Positions 47,691-58,800 of a stretch of DNA of 64,000 bases are shown in pieces. The position numbers were made by a program, and so were the translations under genes. Positions within the stretch are counted from its first letter, which is position 1, and each line of letters starts with the position of its first letter. This DNA is from Protonemura montana (lineage: Eukaryota; Arthropoda; Insecta; Plecoptera; Nemouridae): the NCBI GenBank assembly GCA_947568835.1, contig OX387609.1, forward strand, positions 1,058,001 to 1,122,000, written 5' to 3'. Under the pieces are notes generated by a model, which was not told the DNA's origin, made no database searches, and saw only the letters and a list, made by a program, of their open reading frames with translations.

Positions 47691-49765
47691 TATTGCTCGG
47701 GAATCAGCTGGTTTGTGCAGGATTCTGCTTGCAGCCGTTATATTTTGAAATATATCTCAAATAGTTTGATCACACATATATTCACATATATTCACAATGT
47801 TCAGAAAACATATAATAGAAGGAAATTCATTGCAGGGTAGATGATAGACTTCGAAAATGAATGAAGACTAGCAAATGAATGCAATTACTATGTTTTAAAT
47901 TGAAGATAATCTCGCTCCTTGATAATCACATCACTGATTTGCAATTTGTGTCTTGCTAACTAAAATTGAACATGCATATCACAAAAGCTAGGGATCTGTT
48001 TAATCGTACTAATCCAGTACTAACCTGGGAGAAATGAGAAGTCTGAAGCACTGTTCTTACAGATAGAATGGCAAGGATGATGGCATTACGGAGTGAAAAC
48101 AAAGACAGCAGTTTAATAATAATAACCATCCGTCAATATATTACTTTATGTATATGTACAGTACAATAATTATTACTTCACACACAGCCGATCTGTCCTT
48201 AATAACGAGGACACGTAATATTTAATTGGAAATGTTTTCCTTCTATGAAAGCTACAAAATGTGTGTGTGACAAACGAAACCATCGGATAGTGATAAAATT
48301 CCTTGAGGACTTCAACACTTAACAAGATGACTGTCTTGCTACCATGAGATATGCAAGAAACACTAGAAGATCCCAGTTGATAAAATGAGTTCCCAAAAAA
48401 TAAAGCCTACTTTGGGCTAGTATAACCATGCCTGGAATCGAAGCTAACAGAATAATTGCACCAGTTTTTATACTGGATAATAGTTAGCAGTTTTAAGAGT
48501 AGTCAACAAACTAGTTATTCCCAGGAAGAAAAGTGCAGGCTGCAATTGTGTTCAATGTTTGATTAGCTTCAAGGCTTTCAGGAAAGTCAGTATTTTCATC
48601 GCTTAACTAATTGAATCGCGAACAGTATTGACACCGAACAGATGCCTCGCTCTCAGCACGAGTATTCTGAACATTGAATGCTTTCAATGTCTTCTTTTCT
48701 GCCAAATACAGCACCGCAGATTTTCCTGGGATGGCCTACAACTATCCAGACATTGTCATACCAGCCCTATATGGCAAACAAAGATTGGTAAATGGTAAGA
48801 TATATTCATAATATAATTAACAATGTATAATAGTCATGTCAGAAAATGATGGCAAACCACAAGATATAGGCAATAAATTGATTACAATATAAATATTCAA
48901 CTATTCAGTACATACCCCTGCATTTGCATGACTATCCAATTTGATATTACATAGGTATTATTAATATTTGTTGAGGTAAAAGGTAAAGAGTCCAGCTAGT
49001 CACCTCTTTGCTTTCGATTTCCTCATTACTTACACAATTCATTTAATATCCGTTGTCCGATTCAAACGATCGACTTTCATCGCTCGAGTTGTGGAACTTA
49101 CACTCGCTGCCGAGCAGCCCTGGTCGGCGAATGTAAAGCAATTCGACGGAAATCGTTTTCTCTTGCCTTCTTTAAAATGCCTCAAACTAAACAATATAAA
49201 TAAATCTCATATGTTAACCAATGTAGAACACATTTGAATGTCCGCCATTCAGAGTGAAACGATAAAACAAACTCTCACGTTCATTCTCTGGAGACCAGGG
49301 TATCACAACCGCTAAGCAAACTGAAAGGAAACACAAAATAACGGCACAAAAAGACTGGCAAGACTCGAAGAGAAATATGGGTACTACGCAATAAGTTAAA
49401 ATCAGTAGGCAATCAATCTCAAACAACTCTGACTTAGTATCCGAGGCAGAGGATCTTGACAAAACGTTGGGCTAAAAACTTGTAAAAGATGAGCCAAGAT
49501 GGGGAAGATGCTAACTTAGCAAGATATCATCAATAATCCAAGATCGCACAAATCTGAACCCAATAAGATTCTTCCCACACCTTGTGCCCAATGAAAGAGC
49601 CAACAGACGCAGGATTCGTTCGATGATTCACAAAAAGCATCTCGCTGTTACCAACTCCCGTCCAAATTAAAACGATTTCCGTCGATTGTCTAAGAGCAAA
49701 TTCCCCGACGTTTTTGGTGTTGAATCCTTACGTCGGCGACCCCTACACGAACTTGACGCCGGTGC
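47691..49765. other. 3' flank of Sec24, no gene seen
   Basis: AT-rich; the part next to 49765 should hold the Sec24 3' UTR. The minus frame 49214-49462 is hydrophobic in part but lacks splice or domain support and may lie in that UTR. Confidence 0.5.
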
Positions 49766-49877
49766 CTACTTGACGTTTGACTTAATGTGCTGCAAAAACT
49801 CGTAGTACGAGAGAGACGCTTCCGACCGATCTTCTACGAGCCGCTCGTAGAACTTCACTCTGTCTTGGCTGTCGTCC
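49766..49877 (-). CDS. Sec24AB: Sec24 exon 16 (C-terminus and stop, residues 1296-1332)
   Basis: Encodes [20 protein letters not shown] then [16 protein letters not shown] and TAG. It matches the family ending FLQxMIEDRTESALSYYEFLLHIQ. Acceptor tttgttgcag. The open frame runs upstream through the minisatellite, but that stretch is intronic. No AATAAA is clear downstream; an ATTAAA on the minus strand near 49041-49046 is a possible poly(A) signal. Confidence 0.95.
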
Positions 49878-52800
49878 CTGCAACAAAAACATGAAGGTAT
49901 TAGGCAGCCGACAGTAAACCAGGTGCCGGCATGCAGCCTGTTCCTGTCCAACAGCACCAAGGACCGGTCACCGCTTAGCCTTGTCACTTTGACACACTGT
50001 GCTGGCTGCTCCTGTCCAACAGCACCAAGGACCGGCCACCGCTTAGCCTTGTCACTTTGACACACTGTGTTGGCTGCTCCTGTCCAACAGCACCAAGGAC
50101 CGGCCACCGCCTTGTCACTTTGACACACTGTGTTGGCTGCTCCTGTCCAACAGCACCAAGGACCGGCCACCGCCTTGTCACTTTGACACACACTGTGTTG
50201 GCTGCTCCTGTCCAACAACACCAAGGACCGGCCACCGCTTAGCCTTGTCACTTTGACACACTGTGTTGGCTGCTCCTGTCCAACAGCACCAAGGACCGGC
50301 CACCGCTTAGCCTTGTCACTTTGACACACTGTGTTGGCTGCTCCTGTCCAACAGCACCAAGGACCGGCCACCGCTTAGCCTTGTTGCTTTCAGTTAATTT
50401 AATGGAAAGAGAAGTACCTTATTATCTGAAGCGTGGCTGGCGAAGATTTCTCCGACTGCAAGAAGTTGACAAAGTTCCGCAGAGCTTCCGATTCTTCCGT
50501 GTCCAGCTCTGGCAGGTCTCGCTGGAAACGAGAAAGAAACGCACAACGTTTAGTCCAGTAGAAAGCAACGCCAAGAAACTGCAGCCAAATGAACACCATG
50601 TGTCTTTCAAAACCCAAGACGATGGCACATTCTACACAACGTACTGGAATTGCTGGTATGAAAGTCACAAGATGCTTAGATTAGACCATTTTTTTCAGTC
50701 AAATATCCCAGGAATGTTCCAACCAAACAAACTTCCAGGACCGATAACAGATTCCAAGATCAAGTCGGACTGGATTTAAGATGGTCTATTACATGGACAC
50801 ATCGGGGAAAAAATCACAACTGAAATAATCCTTCGGGACTCCAGCCAACTTGACAGGTTAACCTTTACTACCAATCCTAAAACAAATGTTTTAACAAATT
50901 CACTGGTCTTTCCAGGATGAAATGTCTGCTGGTCTTCTTCAGTTTGTATATTAAAGCATCCTAGTAAACAAAACAAAATTGCCAAAGGATCCAACACCAT
51001 ACAGCTATCCAGTACACATTTATAAAGTGGTGCTCTTTTTAATGAAATTACCCTCACGGCAAGGCACGTTAAGCACATAACAATGTATTTGTGTTCTTCA
51101 AAACATTTCACTTAACAAAATAAACTCCCGACTCACCAAGTCTTCTCTGATCTCGAGGAACGATGCGACACCGAAAGTGGTGTGACAAAACGCCGGGCTG
51201 ACATTTCGACCGATGAAGATAATCATCTCGTCGTTGCTGTCCAATAGGAAGACTCCGCTGGACTCGAGCTTCTCGGCAGTCAGCTGTAGCCGAGGGGGCT
51301 GCGGCACGATCACGCCCTCCACGTCGATCGAAGGCTGGAGAATGGAAGAGTGAGGTTAGGAAAGTACACGATAATAATAATTATGTTGCGTGGTTACAAT
51401 GCATACATCACTCTAATCGTCTTCATACAATTATTACAGGCATTTCTTTAACAAGTTGTACTATTTACTAACATTACTTAGTATTAAGAAATAGTTTCAA
51501 CTCTTCAACTCCGTTGGGTATTGTGGTCCTATGTAATGTGATTCCATCCCGGAATGGTTTGCCCAATGAAAGAGTATCTCCCCGTTATTTGTGTTGTAGC
51601 CTCTCCTTTGTATTGTGTATTTACTCAGGTCTCTGGCTGAAGAATTGTTCGTGTATTGTTGCATATCTCTGTGACAATGAGGATCATTTTGACTTCAGCC
51701 CAACTTCAGCTTCTCTATCAAATCAGTGGGTCTTTGCTCCCTTTATAACTTGTTTAGCAGTTTCCAGGCTGCTTGTCTTTGCAACTTCTTCAAGAGGTAT
51801 ATTAATTAAGCTATCATCGTGAGGGTCGCAGCTTGCGCTGGCATAATCTAGCATCGACCAGACTTCTAGGCCACGTCTTTTCTTTCTCTTCTGCTGCCCC
51901 GAATGGAAATGGTTCAATAAAACAGGAATTGATTCGAAAGTTTACTGTTCCGAAGAACCGTTGATAAAGTAACAGGTACAAGTTACGAGACGTTGGGAAA
52001 TTTAGTTGTTCATCACTTAGCATTCAAAACCCATTTGAAATAGTTTTTGTTAAAACTAGTGCTAAGTTTACATCAAGGAGACATGAGTCTAAAAACAATC
52101 AGAAGAAAATCCAGTTACAAAATCCAGATTGTTTGTTTTCAAATTTTACTATTGAGTACGATTGTATTGTGTTGTATTTGATTGACAACTCGTTGAAAAT
52201 CTCCACGTGTTTGGGGATCTTTATGCTGATCCTTATGTCTGGTATCAAGCAATACAAAAGTTCAGTTCTAGAGAAGGTTCAATATGAAAGAGTAAAAGTG
52301 GTAAATGAATTGGGAGGTAGAAAACAGAAGATTGTGGATGAGGAAAGTGGTAGCAATCATCAATTTCCTATCACGGTAGGTTGAATTTCCTTTTCAATTC
52401 AGAGAGAAGATTCATTTAGGAATGTGATTCAATTAAGAAGCCATATCATCGAGTACTTAGGTCCATTAGAGCAGGATAGCAAAGCTTGCCTGTTCGTTTA
52501 TCCTGTGTACTGGATACATGTCCGGATAGACGGCCTGGATCAGGTTGGCCAACGGCAACGTCTTCATCTGACACATGGCGTACACGCGGTCGTCCAATCG
52601 CGTGCTGGCTCCAGTGCGGAACGCAATCTGCAAAACACGGGCTAAACGGTAACGGCTGTCGAAAGAGATACTTGATGTTCGTAGGGTAATGTACCGTGCA
52701 AACTGTATTTACTATTTGATATTTACTTTGCCACAGTTCTTTCTTGGTGGATAGTACGCTGTTTTGAAATAAATTTCATTTTAACTGTCTTTAATACGCT

Positions 52801-55800
52801 TTTCTCTCATGTAAAGCAACAACACTGATCGATTCTAAAACAACCAACTCTGGCAAAAGTTCCATCAACAGATGTCCCCAGCCTGAGTAGCCTTAACCAA
52901 TTCCAAAACATTACTTTTCATCAAATTTCAATGAACAGGTACTGAAATATTTCTGAAATAGTCTGTCTAAATGCCAGCTTTCAAAAACAAAATATATAGT
53001 TAAGCTCACGCATAAAAAGTATTGAACGTTTGGTAGCCATGGAGATGCTGAGATGGTAGCTACTGGTATATGGCTACTGTAATTTGGTCTAACTACACAG
53101 ATGAGATGCTGTTACTCACGTATTTGAGCAGGGCTAGAATGTACATCGGCAGGAGCCGCAAGCTGTGAGGGGCAAGAAGAGGCCCCGCCCCCGACTGGCC
53201 TTGCGAGACTTTGTACGCAGAAGCGACGTCCACGGCGACGTTGATGAACGCCTCACGAGCGTCTGCCAGCGAACTGAGGTGCGATCGGTCGACGGCCATC
53301 TTGGAAAGCAGTCCGACGATGCATTGTTGGTCCGCGGAGAGCAGGATGTCGTTGAGGTTAGCGGCAACCGGCAGGCAGAGCGTGTGCACGCGGATACGAC
53401 GCTCACCTGGTGGCAGGCAGCGGTACTTTCACGGGGAACAAGTCAATTTCCCTAGCAAGAGATAGGTACCTAAGATTTATTATACCTAAAGAAATTTATC
53501 AAACCATTAAGTTTCTTAACTTAGTATTCAAAACCCATTTCAAATAGTTTTTGTTAAAACTAGTGCTGCGTTTACATCAAGTAGACATGAGTCTAAAAAC
53601 CATCATAACATATATCTATATATACCTTGATTTTATTTTGCTAAAAGTGAGTAAATCGCAAGAACATACCTTTGCTGGAAGTGTAAAGCAGTGCCGCCTG
53701 GAAGCAAACGTTCTGCAAGTCAGACAAACTTTCCTCCACGGAGACTTGCATCCCGAATCCAGCGTCGGGATTCACGTTGGGCAGCGACAGAAGGTCCGTT
53801 GACCTCACGAAGAAGTTGCCGTGGAACGTGTGGATCGCCAGACCCCTGACCAATCAACAGCAAGCTCGAGGTTAGGTTAGGTTTGTTACGAGATCGGCAG
53901 GTAGGTTTGCAGACGTCAAGCACAACGTTGAGTGCGTTAAATGTTGGGGTTTTTGTTTGAAAATCAAGTCGTTACCGGTGACAGGTTAGAACGGTTCTGC
54001 TCTGTTGAGGTTAGTGTTTGGTTCTAATTCGGATGTTAAGTTTTGTATGACATGACCAGCTCTGCAAGGACCTAAATCATGATTAATAACCGTTCAGAGA
54101 TCACAACCAAGAGCAGGTTGGGAAATTAGCTTCGAGCTTTCAACTAAAAATCAACCTCACGTTGAGGTGTTGCAGTAATCGATGATCTCATTATTTCTTG
54201 CACGCTTCAAAGTTTCATCGTCAAAAGATCTTAAGGACAAAATTTATTAAAAATAAGCTCTCACGCTAAAAAATCTTTTTGAGGCTGATGTCTATTTTTG
54301 CTTTACTTTCAAGAAAACCATTCCTAAAATAGATATTATATGCCAAGAACTTTTTTTTGCAATCCATTCCTAGATGCTCAGCATCATTTCAAAGCATTCT
54401 TAAGCCATTTTTGCCATAGAAGCCAAATATAATTTATATTTATAGCCGTAGAAGCTGGAAGAAATTGGTAGGTAAACTGACACATAGAGCTTTGCTCTGG
54501 TATTTTCCCTCACGAGCTAGAACGTACCTAACAAGAGTACAATAAGAGCGATGATAGCGATGAATTACCTGCTACATCGAATGCGCATGACGGCTTCCAG
54601 TCCCAGCTTCCGTGTAAGATATCGCCTGAACGCCTGCTCCAACGCGTCAGCTTTCTTCCAATCGTTGGCCTTGAACAACGGGAAGTGATGGATCGAGCCG
54701 CCCGAGAACTGGGAGATTCCCGCTGAAATTACACAGAAAAACACAAGCGTTAGACGTTCATGGAAAAAGCAGGCGTGCATTTTATGCACTTAGGTTAGGA
54801 ACGCTGAATTTATCTTTTGAAACAGACAAAATAGGTGGGTTACCTACATTAAAAGTCGTCAAAATCAGACAATATGCGATGGAAACATTAATTTGAATTC
54901 AATTTACTAACTAGTGCAACTAATATCAGATCAGATTACTGGGGAAGAAGGTAGATAGAAGTTACTTATGGAGTTTTAAAGGCAGACTGCGATAGAAAAG
55001 TCCTTAATAACGTGCTTGCTATTGGTCTGTTTAACTTAAGAGATATATCTCTTAAGTAATGTAACAGCGGAAATGTAAATGAAGACTTTTCTTTCTTGGT
55101 CAACCTTATGCTAGCATCACATCCACTAATCTGGCACAATACGCACCAAGAATATTATCGGATCAAACTACAACATTCAATACAGTGACGCCAACCAATA
55201 CAGGGTTGTAATCATCTCACAAAGTTAACTTACAAAGCGTGGCGAGATCGCAGTATTGTTGATTGACTACGAACAAGTCTACGGCAATCTGTTGCCCCGA
55301 GCAGTCGAGTGCCAGCCGCTTGTAGAAGTCGGTAGCTGGGTTCAGGTGTTGCACGTCTTTAGAAGCTCGAGCGGAGGGAATCTCACGAGATGCCAACGCG
55401 CCGGGACCGTAGTTTGGTAGGCACGATTGGAACACGGTAACTCGACCCCCCGTCCCGGACTGGAAGCATATATAACTCACGGTCAGTGAATTCAACCAAT
55501 TATATCAACTCTCTGCCTGACAGAACAAAAACACACTCTAAACTTAATTTAAACTTGGCCTATTCATGTTTTAATGGCTGATTTCTGATATCCTGCCTTT
55601 TCAAAAATCTTCGAGGGATGCCATGCAATTGAAAATGGATTTCTAACAGAAAAATAAACCAATGCTGCTATAACTATTTGTAGAGAATCGAAATATCATC
55701 GACAAAATCAAAAAATTAAATCAAAAAAGTCCGTAAGGCCATTTATCAAATTGGACGCCTGCATTTCCCCATTCAAAGTCTCCAGGAAAGTCTAGATTTT

Positions 55801-58800
55801 GTTGAAATAGCGGTCAACGAGAGGTTTTGATATAAGAATGGCAGATAACGTTGAAGATTTCAATTCATATAACATTTACCAACCAAATATCAAGTAGGAT
55901 ATTTGCAGACGGTGAGAATTACATAAATAAATTTATACAATTTAACCATCAAAATGCGGTGAGTTCTTTGGTTCAACTTACCATCAGCTTGTAAGCGGCC
56001 TGAAGCGCGGGACCCAGCGCGGAATGACTGTCGTGAGATTCCGCAAAACGCTTGGGAAGGTCGCGTAGCAAATCCCGAGCCAGTTCCTTGACTTCGTTCA
56101 GGTTGGCCACCAAAGTATCAGGGCACGGCAGGAACACATCTGCAAGGCAAGTGTCATGGGTTTAAATTGGTTGCACAATATCTTGCAGGACTTTAGACCA
56201 ACAAGGATAGAACATGTGTGTATCAAGGTCAAGTTTCTTCATTCATCATTTTTTACCACGTTCGTACAATATGGTATTAGACAAATCAGTTACTCCATGT
56301 CGTCCATCCTTATCCACGTCAATGTCACCCACGTCATTTAAAATTTTTTAAATTCCTGTACTGAATAAAAGGCATGCTTAATCAAGAATATTTTTAAATT
56401 TGTTTTAAAACCGTTCTTGTTGTTCTTGCTGTAAGTCAGTTGACAATCTAATAAAAGTTTATTGTAAAAACATTTGCCGTTTGCTATTGGACTTTTGTTG
56501 CTAAATTTTGAATGTTTGTCAATCTTTAAAATGTTACGGTATGCGTTGATGTAGTGAGTCATCCACCCACTTCCAGTGACAACCATCGTCGAAGACCTAC
56601 CTTCCACGTCAACGACTACCATCTGTTGGGGCTGATTTAGTCCGTCAGCGAGACTGTAGAAATGCACGGCGGAGTCGTACGTGATGAAACCGATCTGCGT
56701 GCGACCGTCTCCCGGAAGCTTGTCAAGCTCGTCAAGGAGGATCTCACAGAACAGCTTCAAGTAACCGCTCTCAATTGCCAGGCACGACACGTCCAGCAAG
56801 AACAGGTAGACGGCCGGTTGGGGCGGTCGCAGCTGCAAGGAGTCAGGTTAGGTTCATGATTGTTATTAGAATCATGTCTACTTGATGTTACCTTAGCACT
56901 AGTTTTGATAAAAACTGTTTGAATAGGGTTTAGAAAAATACAGGACTGCTCACATCCTTGAAAAAGTAACAGGTGCAAGTTACAAAACGTTGGGAAATTC
57001 AGTTGTTCTTCACTTAGCATTCAAAGCCCAGTTCCAATAGTTTTTGTCAAAAGTTAGGTTGATGTTATGATATAACATTAACAGGTATATTTGAGTTAAA
57101 TTAGTAGAGAACGACAAAGTGTAGTCTTGGTTTAGGTTTTTGCCCCTCGTCTTTAGTATCTCTTGAGTTTCTTGCGGTGAATGTCAAGCAAGAATGGTCC
57201 AAACGTTCCCAACGTAACGTGAGGATATAAAATTCCAGCCGACTCACCATGTACTCAGAAGGTGCGATGAATTCTATCGTCGAAGATTTGATCTCCGGTC
57301 TTCTCGACGGGTCGCCGTATGTTTTGCTGACCGGATCAAATTGAAACTCTTCGGGAACTGAAATCAAACCACGAACAAACGATAAGTCGATGTCAAATTA
57401 AAAGCAATCTACAAACATTGCTTTTACATGTTTTCTTCGCATTATTTCTTCAAATCATTGCGTTTCCAGGACAAGTTTCCAGGTTTTGTGAAATCGATTT
57501 GAATTGCAAACGCTTGAAATGCCTGTGGTATTTTACAGGTTGGTTAAATCATTGAATTACTTCATTTACGCTTCAATGGTGCACTAAATCAAACTTATAT
57601 GAAGCTCTGAAGAACTTTATACCGTACCGTGTCTAATTTAACCGTACTGATTTCTTTTATTGTAGTTAATTGTTTATTTCTAGTAAGTGTTTCCATGAAA
57701 CCTTGTAAAACAAGACAGAAGCTTCACGACCCGAGTGATTTAAACTTACGCTCGTTGACTCTGAAGCAAAGGTTGCACTTCCAGCGCTTGTGGTCGACGA
57801 AGTAAACGAACGGGTTGATGTACGTGCGACAAGCGCGACATCGTACGATCGACTGGCACTGGATCACCGCCAGATGCTGAAAGAAATTACATTTCAGATT
57901 CACGTCCAGTTCATGTCAATGCACTGGAGAAAGTACGATATGATGGACATGGCAAGTGAATCGAATGTCACGGCAGTTTTTGATCGCATTTCTGTCGGTT
58001 GAAAGCTGAGATACAAAATTATCAATCATTTGAACATCATAACATTCCTGGTAACTTTCGATTGCTCTGAGAACTTTTTGAAAAATGGGAAAAAGAGATT
58101 ATTTACGTAATGGAAGAACAAAATTCTGATGGAACCAAAAAAATATTTTCATTAAAACGCTGTTGGTCAAGTTTAAAAAGCCTAAGAAGCTGACGATGTT
58201 TGCGTGTCATTTTTTTAAAAACTCGTAACAGTTTAACATTAATCAGGATTGTGCAAGAAATGAAGACTTTTAGCCGATCATTAGCCCGGTTCTTGGTTTA
58301 GTAATCTCGGAATCTCAGATGAAACTTACCAGCATGTTTCGACCGGGATTCTTCTGCATGAACTTCGTCATAGGGAGGACAACAGGAACAACAGGAACAA
58401 CAGGACAAGGCTGGGAACAACAGGACAAGGCTGGGAACAACAGGACAAGGCTGGGAACAACAGGACAAGGCTGGGAATAATCAGATGATCACATAACATT
58501 TAATTTCAATGTTGCCAATTGGATGGTAAATTAATTGTGGTAATCATTCTACATCGCTTCTTGAAAGTTTGATGAAAGTCTTCAGCTAAGGAAAGTTGCA
58601 AGAATTTACCTTCAAGCTTCAACTGCGGCAGAAATTTGCTATTTCCACAAGCTTAGAACAGAAAATAATGGGTAAGAAATCAGCGACTCACGTTTAGATC
58701 TTTGAACGGGTGGATGAGGATCCCGAGCGGCAATCGGGACTTCTGCAGCAGAGAGTTGGTCTCCGGGATTTTAGTCATCGTACACCGGAAGATGCTGGAA

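Noticed and set aside
49766-50371. 201-codon frame through the last Sec24 exon and the minisatellite
   Set aside because: Only the part up to 49877 matches Sec24; an acceptor lies there and the rest is the 68-bp repeat in an intron.
50321-50779. Plus-strand frame of 152 codons
   Set aside because: It lies antisense to Sec24 exon 15 and starts in the minisatellite; no domain recognised.
56338-56600. Extension of Sec24 exon 7 beyond the donor
   Set aside because: The frame stays open, but similarity stops at VVVDVE and resumes in exon 8 after a gtaggt donor.
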